A stretch of 64,000 nt of DNA from Bifidobacterium breve (lineage in GTDB: Bacteria; Actinomycetota; Actinomycetes; Nanopelagicales; Nanopelagicaceae): NCBI GenBank assembly GCA_945881945.1, contig CAMCVO010000003.1, forward strand, positions 21,058-85,057. Reading direction: 5' to 3'. A model generated the notes under the pieces. That model did not search any database. It was not told where the DNA came from and worked only from the letters and a program-made list of their open reading frames with translations. This document shows, piece by piece, positions 49,230-59,251 of the stretch (positions are counted from its first letter, which is position 1; each line of letters opens with the position of its first letter). A program made the translations under genes and the position numbers.

Positions 49230-50375
49230 TTAACGTAATTCACACATTAACGCTTCGATTAGTAGCAATGGCGCTGCATTTTGGGCCAAATTTCGCCTGG
49301 TTTTCAAGATTGCATCAATTTGCTCGACTGTCTTTGCCGGACTCTTTAACGCAGCTAATTGTTTAATTTCTTCTAATAAATCTTGGTTAATTAAGGATTC
49401 AGTTGAGTTTGCTTGCACCAGCATAATATCTCGATATAAAGTTGCTAAATCTAACAAAGCCCGATCTAGATAATCTCTGACCATTCTTGTTGATCTTGAT
49501 TTCTGCTCCTTCTCCAACTCTTTAATAGCTTTTGAACCACCCGTCACCATCTTGCTACCAGTTGAGCCCCAAGCCTCTTTGAGTTTTGAAATCTCATTTT
49601 GATCTTTTTCTTCTGCATCGGCTACTGCCTCTGACTTGGCGGAATCAACTAAAAATTGCGCAGCTTTATAGGCAGATGCGATATCTTTTATCATCAAAGG
49701 AAGTCTTAAAATATTTTCACGGTTTTGTCTGGCAGTTGCATCTAATGCCAAACTTCTGGCTCTTCCAATGTGACCACCAGATGCCCTAGCTACAAATTCT
49801 GCAGTTTTAGTTTCAATCTGGTCTCTTTCAATTAACAACTTAGTAATGGCTTTGGTAGATGGGGTTCGAAGAGCTAGATGGCGGCACCTAGAACGAATTG
49901 TGGGTAATACATCTGTCAAAGTTGGAGCACACAATAACCAAATAGTTCTTAGTCCCGGCTCCTCAATCACCTTAAGCAATGCATTAGCTGCAGAATCTGT
50001 TAATCGATCTGCATCTTCAATTACAACTATACGATAATTTGCAATAGAGGGTTTCCATGATGCCCTGGTAATTAATTCTCTAACCTCATCGATTTTAATT
50101 GATAGTCCTTGAGTCTTTATCAATTCAACATCTGCATGGGTGCCTAAAATTGTTGAGATGCAACTGTTACATGTGCTACATCCACCTTTTTCACAAACCA
50201 AGGCTGCTGCAAATGCAATTGCTGCATTAGACCTTCCGGATCCAGCTGGGCCAGTAAAAAGCCAGGTATTTGTCATCACTTGGCTAGCATCCTCATTAAT
50301 ATTTGCCGAGCCAACTGCATCTTTAAGAGTTTGCACAACCTGAGGTTGGTCGATTAAAGAGTTAAATACACTCAT
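49230..50375 (-). CDS. holB: HolB, DNA polymerase III delta' subunit
   Basis: Clamp-loader subunit of 381 residues. It has the P-loop-like GPAGSGRSN (about 42-50), where Arg replaces the usual Walker A Lys, as commonly seen in actinobacterial delta', which does not hydrolyse ATP. The zinc module CEKGGCSTCNSC is near 62-73 and the sensor region with IRSRCRHLALRTPS follows. The start overlaps the MFS-tmk stop by 4 bases, giving the conserved tmk-holB pairing. Confidence 0.94.
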   Translation of the reverse strand: MSVFNSLIDQPQVVQTLKDAVGSANINEDASQVMTNTWLFTGPAGSGRSNAAIAFAAALVCEKGGCSTCNSCISTILGTHADVELIKTQGLSIKIDEVRELITRASWKPSIANYRIVVIEDADRLTDSAANALLKVIEEPGLRTIWLLCAPTLTDVLPTIRSRCRHLALRTPSTKAITKLLIERDQIETKTAEFVARASGGHIGRARSLALDATARQNRENILRLPLMIKDIASAYKAAQFLVDSAKSEAVADAEEKDQNEISKLKEAWGSTGSKMVTGGSKAIKELEKEQKSRSTRMVRDYLDRALLDLATLYRDIMLVQANSTESLINQDLLEEIKQLAALKSPAKTVEQIDAILKTRRNLAQNAAPLLLIEALMCELR

Positions 50376-52393
50376 TGCTGACTAATGTTTCGTTTCAACA
50401 TTTTTATTGAACTAACTCGCTCAATAATGATTTGGTGAATCTGGTCAATACCAAGGGTGGCATCAACAACTAAGAAGCGCTCAGGATCTAAATGGGCTAA
50501 ATTTAAATACTCCTGTCTGACGCGTTCATGAAAAGCAACAGGCTCACTCTCTAATCGATCTGTTGAGTGCAATCTTGCTAATCCAATTTCAGCTGGTAGA
50601 TCCATAATTACTGTCAGGGTTGGGGTTAAAGACTCTGTTGCCCACCTAGAAATTCTCTCTACTTCAATTGGTAATAACACTCTTCCTGCGCCTTGATAGG
50701 CAATAGATGAATCAAAATATCTATCTGTAATCACTACCTGACCTTTTTGTAACGCAGGTCTTATCATCGAGTAAACATGGTGAGCTCTATCTGCGGCATA
50801 CATTAAAGCTTCTGCGCGTGGTGAAATAATTCCAGTTTCATTATCTAAAAGTATCTTTCTAAGTTTATTGCCTAACTCTGTGCCACCAGGCTCTCGAGTT
50901 AATAAGACTGCCTCATCATTTTTCTCCAGCCACTCCTTCAATAATTTTGTTTGAGTTGATTTACCAGATCCTTCACCACCTTCAAATGAGATAAATACTC
51001 CAGCACTTTCTTGACCGGTTATTGCCCCAAGCTCACCTCTTAATGCTGACTTAATGTCACTTAATAGCGACACTTTTGGGCGATCTCGCATCTGTAAATA
51101 GGAAATCACACCAACTGAAGCTGCAATTAAACCTGCAAAAAACATCGTAAATGCAGCACCATTGTATGTAACTGTTGTGGTTCTAAATGAGTAAGTATGT
51201 TCGCCAATAGCTGCTGCCACTAATGGTGCTATCGCAAGCACTAACACCAGTGAAACCCTGATTAGAGATTGCACAAAAGCAAAAATTCTTCCTCGAACCT
51301 CATTCTCTACCTCAAGTCCAAGCATGGTAAATCCAGTTACCCAAGAGATCCCAGAAAATAGACCGAGCAAGATGGTTATGAATATGGCGAGCACCAAGTT
51401 TAAAACTAGTGACAATGAAACTAAAAGTACCCCTGAAATAGTTAGCGCAACTCCAAATATTCTTCTTCTAGAAAATTGTGCAAATGTTTTTGGGCCAAAT
51501 GAAATGCCAAGCGCTAATCCAAAAAATACTGCCGCAAATAAAATTCCATACGCTGCCTCACCAGCTTGCAGGTCGTCCACAAATGTTCTGGCGAGCCCAA
51601 TTACCGCGCCAGCTGCAAAAAAAGCACCCAACATTCCAACTATGAGGCCCCGAATAATTTTGGACTCTTTAATAAATGAAAAACCCTCCCAGAGAGAGCT
51701 TCTGATTGAAGATTGGACTGTCTTTTTGCTTGTCCCTGAGGAGATCTCTTTAATTCGCCAAACCGTGAATGCACAAAACAGAAAACTAAAGGCGTTGATG
51801 TATAAAGCTAGATCAACGGCAGATGCTGGAGCGTTGTTTCCTAATACAGAATTAACCACTCCCGAAAACAAAGCAAGTGCTGAGAATAAAATAGCAGCTA
51901 TTGGTGCTGTGCCATACGCTGCAAGAAGTGAAATCTGATTAGCGCTTTCAAGTTTTGATTTAGGAACAAGATTTGGCACCGTAGCCTCTTTGGCTGGTGA
52001 CCAAAATAAGGTAACAACTTCGGCCAAAATAGAAGCGGTGTACAACCAGAAGTAATTTCCAACAATTGGGATTGATAAATAAAGACCAAAGCGCAAAATA
52101 TCGCAAACAACCATTAGTTTTCGACGATCAAATTTATCTGCAATAACTCCTGCGAATGGACCTAAAATCACTGCAGGAAGTAATCTGACTATAAATACAC
52201 CAGCAATCGCAAAGTTTGCCTTTGCATAATCACCACCTGCTAATTGCTGGGCCAATGCAGTAGAGGCTAGAAGTCCGAGCCAATCTCCAAATGAGGAAAA
52301 TGCCATCGCTTGCCAAAGTTTTCTAAATGCTGGAATTGCCAGAACACTTCTTGATTCAGATTGCGCAGGAGCGGAGGGATATGGCAAGGACAT
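50372..52393 (-). CDS. tmk: MFS transporter-thymidylate kinase fusion
   Basis: One 673-residue chain with an N-terminal MFS-like membrane domain (about 20-430, twelve hydrophobic segments, with FDRRKL-type loop) and a C-terminal dTMP kinase (about 465-673). The kinase has Walker A FEGGEGSGKST (about 470-480), the DR motif TDRYFDSSIAYQGAGR (about 557-572) and the lid region. dTMP kinase makes dTDP for DNA synthesis. Such fusions occur in actinobacteria, but what the membrane part transports is unknown. A minus-strand TAGACT lies 6 nt before the ATG. It overlaps holB. Confidence 0.92.
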   Translation of the reverse strand: MSLPYPSAPAQSESRSVLAIPAFRKLWQAMAFSSFGDWLGLLASTALAQQLAGGDYAKANFAIAGVFIVRLLPAVILGPFAGVIADKFDRRKLMVVCDILRFGLYLSIPIVGNYFWLYTASILAEVVTLFWSPAKEATVPNLVPKSKLESANQISLLAAYGTAPIAAILFSALALFSGVVNSVLGNNAPASAVDLALYINAFSFLFCAFTVWRIKEISSGTSKKTVQSSIRSSLWEGFSFIKESKIIRGLIVGMLGAFFAAGAVIGLARTFVDDLQAGEAAYGILFAAVFFGLALGISFGPKTFAQFSRRRIFGVALTISGVLLVSLSLVLNLVLAIFITILLGLFSGISWVTGFTMLGLEVENEVRGRIFAFVQSLIRVSLVLVLAIAPLVAAAIGEHTYSFRTTTVTYNGAAFTMFFAGLIAASVGVISYLQMRDRPKVSLLSDIKSALRGELGAITGQESAGVFISFEGGEGSGKSTQTKLLKEWLEKNDEAVLLTREPGGTELGNKLRKILLDNETGIISPRAEALMYAADRAHHVYSMIRPALQKGQVVITDRYFDSSIAYQGAGRVLLPIEVERISRWATESLTPTLTVIMDLPAEIGLARLHSTDRLESEPVAFHERVRQEYLNLAHLDPERFLVVDATLGIDQIHQIIIERVSSIKMLKRNISQQ

Positions 52394-52399
52394 GATGTA

Positions 52400-52405
52400 A
52401 GTCTA
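52400..52405 (-). promoter_or_regulatory. Putative -10 (TAGACT) for leaderless MFS-tmk
   Basis: Minus-strand TAGACT with a 6-nt spacer (TACATC) to the ATG at 52393, inside the 29-bp gap after topA. Confidence 0.5.
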
Positions 52406-52422
52406 CTTGTGACTAGCAACCA

Positions 52423-55143
52423 CTATTTTGGTGCGTTTCCAACACCAGTGGCTGCTTTTTTGGCTTTCTTTTTAGCAGCTGCGCCCTTAACGGTTTTTTC
52501 AGTAAGAGTTGGTGCACTTTTCTTTGCTCTTTTACCCTTCTTTTTAGATCCACCAGGGTTTTCAATCTCCCAAGCTCGCCTGCCAGCAAGTAATTCAAGA
52601 GCTCGCTCAAGTGTTAGTAGCTCAACCGCGTCACCACGTCTTAGTGTTGCATTTGTTTCACCATCTGTTACATAGACACCAAATCTGCCATCTTTAACAA
52701 TCACATCACGTGCTGTTTGTGGATCTTTACCTAATTCCTTAAGTGGTGGCTTTGCAACTCCACGCCTTCTTACCTTAGGTTGTTTATATATTTCAATTGC
52801 TTCTTCTAGACCAATTGAAAATAATTGATCCTCACTTGTAAGTGTGCGTGAATCTGTTCCATGTTTCATGTATGGGCCATATCTACCATTTTGTACAGTG
52901 ATCACATCATCTTGGTAGGTTCCTAGAGTTCTTGGAAGTGATAACAGGCGCAGTGCATCTGATAAATCAACGGTGTCTAGTGACATAGTTGAAAGTAAAG
53001 ATGCAGTTTTTGGCTTTGGTGCATCTTTTTTCTTTCGTTTTTTCTTAGCTCCTTCTTCAACAATCTCCTCCGGAAATACCTCAGTGATATATGCACCAAA
53101 TCGACCAGATTTTGCAATCACCTCTAAGCCAGTTTCTGGGTCAACTCCTAATTTTCGCTCACCGGAAGGCTTGGCCAGTAATTCAATAGCTTTAGGAAGA
53201 GTTAACTCATCTGGTGCCATCTCCTCTGGAATATTGGCAAACTTTCGATCATCTCCTTGACCTTGTTGAAGGTATGCACCAAATCTGCCAACTCTGATCT
53301 CAATATCTTCACCCATTTTCATGGTGTTAATAGCTTGAGCATCAATTGCGCCTAGATCAGCAGATAAATCTGCTAAGCCTGGATTATTTTCACTTCCATA
53401 AAAAAACTTTGTAAGCCATGCAACTCTCTCTTCATCACCATTTGCAATTCGGTCTAAATCCTCCTCCATGGAAGCGGTGAATTCGTAATCAATCAACTTT
53501 GTAAAATGCTGCTCAAGTAATCCTGTTACCGAAAATGCTAAGAAGGTAGGCACTAATGCACGTCCTCGTTTTGCAACATACCCACGATCTTGAATAGTTT
53601 GCATAATTGAGGCAAATGTTGATGGCCGACCAATACCAAGCTCCTCAAGCTTTTTAACCAAGGTTGGCTCTGTGTACCTTGCCGGCGGCTTTGTCTCATG
53701 CCCTTCACAGCTGTACGTATTTACCTTAATTTTCTCACCAACGCTCATCGCGGGTAATCGGCGATCGCTCTCATCAATATCAGTTTTCTCCTCCACAATA
53801 TCTTCATAAGCTGCTAAAAATCCTGCAAAAGTTATTACCGATCCATTTGCCCTAAATATTGCATCCTCACCAGTTTTAGTCTTCACATCAAAATCAACTC
53901 GCATCTGTTGTTTTTTCGCATCAGACATTTGGGAGGCAATAGTTCGCTTCCAAATTAGGTCATAGAGGGCAAACTCATCTCTGGATAGTTCCGGTGCTAA
54001 CTCACCAGGAGTTCTAAAAGTTTCACCTGCTGGTCTAATTGCTTCATGTGCTTCCTGGGCGTTTTTTGTTTTGCCTTCATAAACTCTGGGGGTTGCTGGT
54101 ACAAACTCCTTGCCATAAAGTGCTTGTGCAGATGATCTTGCAGCTGTTATTGATGAGGCAGAAAGTGTTACAGAGTCTGTTCTCATATAAGTGATGTATC
54201 CATTTTCATATAAGCGTTGAGCAATTCGCATAGTTAATTGCGCACCCCAACCTAAGCGAGAGCCAGCATCTTGTTGCATTGTTGAGGTAGTAAAAGGTGG
54301 TTTTGGTCGCTCAGTTCTAGGAGATTCCTCCAATGATTTAACAATTAGTGATTGGCCTTGCAATGATTGAACCAACTCTTTAGCCCCTGCTTCATCAAGT
54401 AATAAAATATTTGCAGCAGATTTATCTTTTATGCCACCATTCGCATCAAAATCATTTGTGGCAGCAACCCTCTTTCCATCTAAAGTTAAAAGCCTTGCAG
54501 AAAATCCTGCTTGGCAATCTGCAGCTAAGTCCCACCAGTTAGATGAAATGAAGGCCATTCGCTCACGCTCACGCTCAACTATTAATCTTGTTGCAACAGA
54601 TTGAACTCTTCCTGCTGAAATTCTTGGCATAACTTTTTTCCATAAAACTGGCGATAATCGATATCCGTAGAGACGATCCAATACACGCCTTGTTTCTTGA
54701 GCATCTACTAATCGATAATCTAAATCCCGTGTTTCTTTAGCAGCTTTTTGAATTGCATCTTTGGTAATTTCATGAAACACCATTCTTCTTACTGGAATCT
54801 TTGGGCGTAATACTTCAATTAGATGCCAGGCGATTGCCTCACCCTCTCGGTCCTCATCTGTTGCCAGAATTAACTCATCGGCATCCTTCATTAACTCCTT
54901 TAGCTCTGCCACCTTTGATTTTTTATCGGGGTTAATTACATATAAAGGCGCGAACTCCTCTTCAATATTTACACCCTCCTTCGCCCAGGCAAACTTCTTA
55001 TACTCTTTTGGAATATCTGCTGCCCGTTGTGGTAAATCCCGGATGTGGCCAACGGAGGCTTCAACAACATACTCATCCCCTAAAAAGGAGCCAATCTTGC
55101 GCGCCTTTGCAGGGGACTCAACAATTACTAACTTTGTTCCCAA
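52423..55143 (-). CDS. topA: TopA, DNA topoisomerase I
   Basis: Relaxes negative supercoils. The 906-residue type IA enzyme has the TOPRIM start VIVESPAKARKI, the DxDxxE-type TDEDREGEA (95-103), and active-site Y319 in ITYMRTDS. The C-terminal half has several topoisomerase C-terminal repeats (RFGAYITE, RYGPYMKH, RFGVYVTDG) instead of zinc fingers, ending in a lysine-rich tail, the actinobacterial form. The start is TTG (55143-55141) preceded by an AAGGA stretch; the TOPRIM begins at residue 4, so no longer start is needed. Confidence 0.96.
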   Translation of the reverse strand: MGTKLVIVESPAKARKIGSFLGDEYVVEASVGHIRDLPQRAADIPKEYKKFAWAKEGVNIEEEFAPLYVINPDKKSKVAELKELMKDADELILATDEDREGEAIAWHLIEVLRPKIPVRRMVFHEITKDAIQKAAKETRDLDYRLVDAQETRRVLDRLYGYRLSPVLWKKVMPRISAGRVQSVATRLIVERERERMAFISSNWWDLAADCQAGFSARLLTLDGKRVAATNDFDANGGIKDKSAANILLLDEAGAKELVQSLQGQSLIVKSLEESPRTERPKPPFTTSTMQQDAGSRLGWGAQLTMRIAQRLYENGYITYMRTDSVTLSASSITAARSSAQALYGKEFVPATPRVYEGKTKNAQEAHEAIRPAGETFRTPGELAPELSRDEFALYDLIWKRTIASQMSDAKKQQMRVDFDVKTKTGEDAIFRANGSVITFAGFLAAYEDIVEEKTDIDESDRRLPAMSVGEKIKVNTYSCEGHETKPPARYTEPTLVKKLEELGIGRPSTFASIMQTIQDRGYVAKRGRALVPTFLAFSVTGLLEQHFTKLIDYEFTASMEEDLDRIANGDEERVAWLTKFFYGSENNPGLADLSADLGAIDAQAINTMKMGEDIEIRVGRFGAYLQQGQGDDRKFANIPEEMAPDELTLPKAIELLAKPSGERKLGVDPETGLEVIAKSGRFGAYITEVFPEEIVEEGAKKKRKKKDAPKPKTASLLSTMSLDTVDLSDALRLLSLPRTLGTYQDDVITVQNGRYGPYMKHGTDSRTLTSEDQLFSIGLEEAIEIYKQPKVRRRGVAKPPLKELGKDPQTARDVIVKDGRFGVYVTDGETNATLRRGDAVELLTLERALELLAGRRAWEIENPGGSKKKGKRAKKSAPTLTEKTVKGAAAKKKAKKAATGVGNAPK

Positions 55144-55181
55144 AGTGCTTCCTTCTTAACTTAAATGGGGAAGAGAAAAAT

Positions 55182-57437
55182 TTAAGCGATGCTGGTTGCG
55201 CGTTTGCGGTTTTGCACCAGAGCCCAAATAATGACCGCAGTTGCAAGCAGCGCAATCACCAGATTAATTGTTTGATTATCATCTAATGTGAAACCAACAA
55301 TTGCTGGGGTGATTAACAAACCAACTAAGTTCATCACTTTAATCAATGGATTAATTGCAGGGCCTGCAGTGTCTTTAAATGGATCACCTACAGTGTCGCC
55401 AACAACAGTTGCTTTGTGAGCTTCACTGCCTTTGCCACCAAACTTACCATCTTCAATCATCTTCTTTGCATTATCCCAAGCACCGCCTGAGTTAGATAGG
55501 AAGACTGCCATTAATGTTCCAGTTCCAATTGATCCAGCCAAGTAGGCACCAAGTGCGCCAACACCTAAACCAAACCCAACTGCGATTGGTGCCATCACTG
55601 CAAGTAATCCTGGAGTTACAAGCTCACGTAATGAATCTCTGGTACAGATATCAACTACTCGGCCATACTCAGGCTTTACCTTGCCAGTCATAATTCCTGG
55701 ATACTTTTTAAATTGTGCACGGACTTCAACAACTACCGCACCTGCAGCGCGGCTGACAGCGTTGACTGCAAGGCCAGAGAACATAAAGACCACAGCTGCG
55801 CCAATAATTAATCCAACTAAGTTTCTTGGGTCTGCAACATCTAATATGCCTTGGAACTCAAGTACTTGATCTTTAACTACCAAACCTTTTTCAAGAACAG
55901 AGTTCTTAATTGCGTCGGTGAATGCACCAAATAGAGCAGTAGCTGCCAGAACTGCAGTTGCAATTGCAATTCCCTTGGTAATCGCCTTAGTGGTATTTCC
56001 AACTGCGTCTAGGGATGTAAGAATCTTTGCACCCTCACCCTTAACATCGCCGCTCATCTCAGCAATTCCTTGAGCGTTATCTGAGATTGGACCAAAGGTA
56101 TCCATTGCCACAATTACGCCAACTGTTGTTAATAACCCTGTTCCTGCTAAAGAAACAGCGAATAGTGAAAGTACGACAGAGCCTCCGCCTAATAAAAACG
56201 CTCCAAATACTGCGCTAGCAATCAATAAAGCAGAGTAAACAGCTGATTCAAATCCAACTGAAACACCAGCAAGAATTACTGTTGCAGCTCCTGTCTTTGA
56301 TGAGGCTGCCACATCATTTACTGGTCGCTTGCCAACCTCAGTGAAGAAGCCAGTAAGCACCTGAATGGCTGCAGCTAGAGCAATACCAATTAGTACCGCA
56401 CCTAATGCAAAAATTCTTGGATTAATATCTACTGCCTGTGCCTCAGGTGTTAAGCCAGACATGTTCATTAAAGAGTCTGGTAGATATGTAAATGTGGCAA
56501 AACCAACTAAAACTGCGCTAATAATTGCGCTAGTAAAAAATGATCGGTTAATTGCTGTCATTGCTGATTTATCACTCTTACGTAGCTTGGTTAAGAAGAT
56601 TCCAAGTACTGCGGTGATAATTCCAATTGCTGGAACTATTAATGGATAAACAAGACCGGCATCACCAAATCCAGCTTTGCCTAGAATTAACGCAGCAACA
56701 AGAGTTACCGCGTATGACTCAAATAGATCTGCTGCCATTCCGGCACAATCTCCCACGTTGTCACCAACATTGTCGGCAATAGTTGCCGCATTTCTTGGGT
56801 CATCTTCAGGAATTCCTTTTTCAACCTTACCAACTAAATCTGCGCCAACATCTGCAGCCTTTGTAAAGATACCTCCACCAACGCGCATAAACATTGCCAA
56901 CATTGCTGCACCAAAACCAAATCCTTCAAGTACAGATGGTGCGTTCTCTTTGTAAATAATTACGACAATGGAAGCACCAAGGAGTCCAAGGCCAACTGTC
57001 GTCATGCCAACTACACCACCGGTTCGGAAAGCGATTTGTACTGCACGTTCTGCAGATTTCTTGCGAGCTGCCTCAGCTACACGGACATTTGCTCTAACTG
57101 CCAGCCACATTCCGTTGTATCCAACTAAAGCTGAGAAACCAGCTCCTACTAGGAAAAATATTGATCGGCCAATTTTTATATCTGTTTCCCCTGGTAGAGC
57201 AAATAAAAGTACAAATACAATTGCAACAAAAACTGAAAGGGTTCTAAATTGGCGGGCTAGATATGCCGCCGCTCCTTCTTGCACTGCGGCTGCAATCTCT
57301 TGCATTTTTGCAGTTCCCTCATCTTGGGCAAGAACTTGTGCTCGAAGAGCAAAGGCGATCGCTAGGGCTGCGAGTGAAATTCCTAAAATTACATATACAT
57401 AGGTGAGGTTGCTTCCGCTTACTTGGACAATATTCAA
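55182..57437 (-). CDS. hppA: HppA, membrane H+-translocating pyrophosphatase
   Basis: Pumps protons using pyrophosphate. The 751-residue protein has about 16 membrane helices and the family signature DVGADLVGKVEKGIPEDDPRN (about 200-220) with the Asp cluster DNVGDNVGDCAGMAADLFESY. The sequence AVGNTTKA (about 477-484) has Lys where K+-dependent enzymes have Ala, so it should be the K+-independent H+ type. The start is TTG (57437-57435) with AGGAG 6 nt upstream. It is the largest membrane protein in the window and sits alone, facing away from the DedA gene. Confidence 0.96.
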   Translation of the reverse strand: MNIVQVSGSNLTYVYVILGISLAALAIAFALRAQVLAQDEGTAKMQEIAAAVQEGAAAYLARQFRTLSVFVAIVFVLLFALPGETDIKIGRSIFFLVGAGFSALVGYNGMWLAVRANVRVAEAARKKSAERAVQIAFRTGGVVGMTTVGLGLLGASIVVIIYKENAPSVLEGFGFGAAMLAMFMRVGGGIFTKAADVGADLVGKVEKGIPEDDPRNAATIADNVGDNVGDCAGMAADLFESYAVTLVAALILGKAGFGDAGLVYPLIVPAIGIITAVLGIFLTKLRKSDKSAMTAINRSFFTSAIISAVLVGFATFTYLPDSLMNMSGLTPEAQAVDINPRIFALGAVLIGIALAAAIQVLTGFFTEVGKRPVNDVAASSKTGAATVILAGVSVGFESAVYSALLIASAVFGAFLLGGGSVVLSLFAVSLAGTGLLTTVGVIVAMDTFGPISDNAQGIAEMSGDVKGEGAKILTSLDAVGNTTKAITKGIAIATAVLAATALFGAFTDAIKNSVLEKGLVVKDQVLEFQGILDVADPRNLVGLIIGAAVVFMFSGLAVNAVSRAAGAVVVEVRAQFKKYPGIMTGKVKPEYGRVVDICTRDSLRELVTPGLLAVMAPIAVGFGLGVGALGAYLAGSIGTGTLMAVFLSNSGGAWDNAKKMIEDGKFGGKGSEAHKATVVGDTVGDPFKDTAGPAINPLIKVMNLVGLLITPAIVGFTLDDNQTINLVIALLATAVIIWALVQNRKRATSIA

Positions 57438-57589
57438 AGAACTCTCCTTGGGTAGGGCTCATATCTGAGCACTTGACTGACGACGGGCGAGTTTACGCAT
57501 ATATAGAGCCTTTTTTACAAATAAAGAGGTATGGCCTGGATAAATCACGCTTAATTTCCCTATCTAGGGCAGATACCCTGACCCCCAAG

Positions 57590-58219
57590 ATGAATTTATT
57601 AGATGCCAATTCCGTGGTCTCCACCCTTGGATTAATCGGGGTTCTTGGAATAATTTTTATGGAAACTGGATTATTGATTGGATTAGTTTTTCCAGGAGGT
57701 GAAGTTGTTTTTCTAGCTGGAATTGCTGCAAGTCAATCAGGCTCTGCGCTGTTGGGAGATGCCAAGCTTTCTGCGCCACTGTTATTTGCACTTGCACCAA
57801 TTGCTGCAATAACAGGTGGTGAGCTTGGTTATTGGTTTGGTAAAAAATATGGCCGTCCGTTATTTGAGCGGCCAAATACCAGGTTCTTTAATGTGAAGAT
57901 GGTTGAAACAATTGAGAAATGGTTGATTAAATATGGACCACGTAAGGCTTTAGTGTTTGGCAGATTCATTCCTTTTGCTAGAACCTTGATAAATCCAATC
58001 TGCGGTGTTACTAGATTAGAGCGCAAAGTATTCTCTACTTGGAACGCAATTGGGGCGATTATTTGGACCCAGATAGCAATTGGTATTGGTTATCTTTTGG
58101 GCGATGCTGTGGAGGGATCTATAAATAAATATTTGTATCCAATTATTGGATTGATTGTACTTATATCTCTTATTCCACTATTGAATGGACTTTTAAGGGA
58201 GAAAAAGCAAAAGAATTAA
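57590..58219 (+). CDS. DedA family membrane protein
   Basis: About 209 residues from the ATG at 57590 (MNLLDANSVVSTLGLIGVLG). The frame is open for 39 further codons upstream, but that part is not hydrophobic, lacks a family match, and contains a likely promoter, so I chose the inner start. The protein has the DedA/SNARE-associated pattern: FPGGEVVFLAG, a GELGYWFGKKYGRPLFERP loop (about 82-100), and FGRFIPFARTLINPICGV (about 120-138). DedA proteins help with membrane lipid or proton homeostasis. It diverges from hppA across 152 bp and converges with pyrE after 94 A+T-rich bp. Confidence 0.86.
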   Translation: MNLLDANSVVSTLGLIGVLGIIFMETGLLIGLVFPGGEVVFLAGIAASQSGSALLGDAKLSAPLLFALAPIAAITGGELGYWFGKKYGRPLFERPNTRFFNVKMVETIEKWLIKYGPRKALVFGRFIPFARTLINPICGVTRLERKVFSTWNAIGAIIWTQIAIGIGYLLGDAVEGSINKYLYPIIGLIVLISLIPLLNGLLREKKQKN

Positions 58220-58313
58220 TGGATCTCTTAATAAAATATTTATGAATGATTAGTTTCTTTGATGGTAAATTTTTTTCTAATAATTGAATTTATTAATTCA
58301 GAACATAATCTTA

Positions 58314-58847
58314 TTACAAACCAAGGTCGGTCAATTGAAAGGCTGCTCGGTACTCTAATCCTGCATCTAATACCTTAGGCGCTGCACCCCTTTCAACAAT
58401 CACAGCAACTGCAACCACAATTGCACCCGCCTCTTTTAGTGCTTCAACTGCAGTTAAAACTGAACCACCAGTTGTGGAGGTGTCTTCTACAGCTAACACC
58501 CTTCGCCCCTTCACATCTGGTCCTTCAATTCGCCGTTGTAGTCCATGGGCCTTTTCCGCTTTACGCACGACAAAAGAATCTAATTTGCGGCCATTTTTAG
58601 CTGCAACATGCATCATTGCAGTTGCAACTGGGTCTGCGCCTAATGTTAATCCGCCAACTGCTTGGAAATCCAGATCCTTGGTTAACTCCAGCATTACCTC
58701 ACCAACTAATGGGGCTGCGGTTGCATCCAATGTCACTCTACGTAAATCAACATAATAATCAGCCTCTTTGCCAGAGGATAAGATCACTTTCCCATGCACC
58801 ACTGCTTTTTCTAAGATCTCTTTTTTTAATTCGTTTTTAGCTGACAT
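58314..58847 (-). CDS. pyrE: PyrE, orotate phosphoribosyltransferase
   Basis: Converts orotate and PRPP to OMP. The 177-residue enzyme has the KEADYYVDLRR start segment (about 28-38), GGLTLGADPVA (about 60-70), FVVRKAEKAHG and the PRPP loop VLAVEDTSTTGGS (about 114-126). All conserved residues are present. It stands alone, without other pyr genes. A minus-strand TAGGCT lies 7 nt before the ATG. Confidence 0.95.
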   Translation of the reverse strand: MSAKNELKKEILEKAVVHGKVILSSGKEADYYVDLRRVTLDATAAPLVGEVMLELTKDLDFQAVGGLTLGADPVATAMMHVAAKNGRKLDSFVVRKAEKAHGLQRRIEGPDVKGRRVLAVEDTSTTGGSVLTAVEALKEAGAIVVAVAVIVERGAAPKVLDAGLEYRAAFQLTDLGL

Positions 58848-58854
58848 GGTGAGG

Positions 58855-58860
58855 AGCCTA
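58855..58860 (-). promoter_or_regulatory. Putative -10 (TAGGCT) for leaderless pyrE
   Basis: Minus-strand TAGGCT with a 7-nt spacer (CCTCACC) to the ATG at 58847, in the 26-bp gap after hspR. Confidence 0.45.
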
Positions 58861-58873
58861 TCCTTTTTTATTA

Positions 58874-59251
58874 TTAATCTTTTGTGTAAACAACAACAGT
58901 TTGTTGATTTCGTTTGACTAAAGATTTAGGTGGGTTTGCTAGCAGCAGAGTATCCACCTCAACTCTAAGCTTTGCTACTTCAAGTGACATATTTGCCACC
59001 GCCTCTTCCAGCTGAATAATTCTGGCTATTCCGGCAAGATTGATTCCCTCCCCAACTAATCTTTGAACATTGCGCAATTTCACTATATCTAAAAGAGAGT
59101 ATCTGCGATTTTTCCCAACAGTTCTATTTGGGGAGACAATTCCAAGTCGGTCATATTGGCGCAGAGTTTGGGGGTGTAGTCCAGAAAGTTGGGATGCAAC
59201 TGATATTACATAAACCGCCTCATCCTCTGGAATTGAGTTCTCTTGGTTCAT
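58874..59251 (-). CDS. hspR: HspR, MerR-family heat-shock repressor
   Basis: The 125-residue regulator has a MerR winged helix at the N-terminus: YVISVASQLSGLHPQTLRQYDRLG, then SPNRTVGKNRRYSLLDIVKLRNVQRL, followed by a coiled-coil dimerisation helix (about 82-104). In actinobacteria HspR binds HAIR sites with DnaK as co-repressor. It is the last gene of dnaK-grpE-dnaJ-hspR and starts in an ATGA overlap with dnaJ, so the repressor is made only with its chaperones. The matching operator lies before dnaK. Confidence 0.94.
   Translation of the reverse strand: MNQENSIPEDEAVYVISVASQLSGLHPQTLRQYDRLGIVSPNRTVGKNRRYSLLDIVKLRNVQRLVGEGINLAGIARIIQLEEAVANMSLEVAKLRVEVDTLLLANPPKSLVKRNQQTVVVYTKD

Noticed and set aside
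52361..52675. Plus-strand open frames over the start of MFS-tmk and the end of topA
   Set aside because: They are antisense to well-supported coding sequence and have low-complexity composition without family features.
57473..57589. Longer N-terminus for the DedA protein (39 extra codons)
   Set aside because: The added residues are not membrane-like, do not resemble the family, and the DNA looks like a promoter region. The ATG at 57590 fits the DedA start.
58220..58313. Intrinsic terminator between DedA and pyrE
   Set aside because: The gap is very A+T-rich with only a short GAATT/AATTC dyad; no G+C stem followed by a U-tract.
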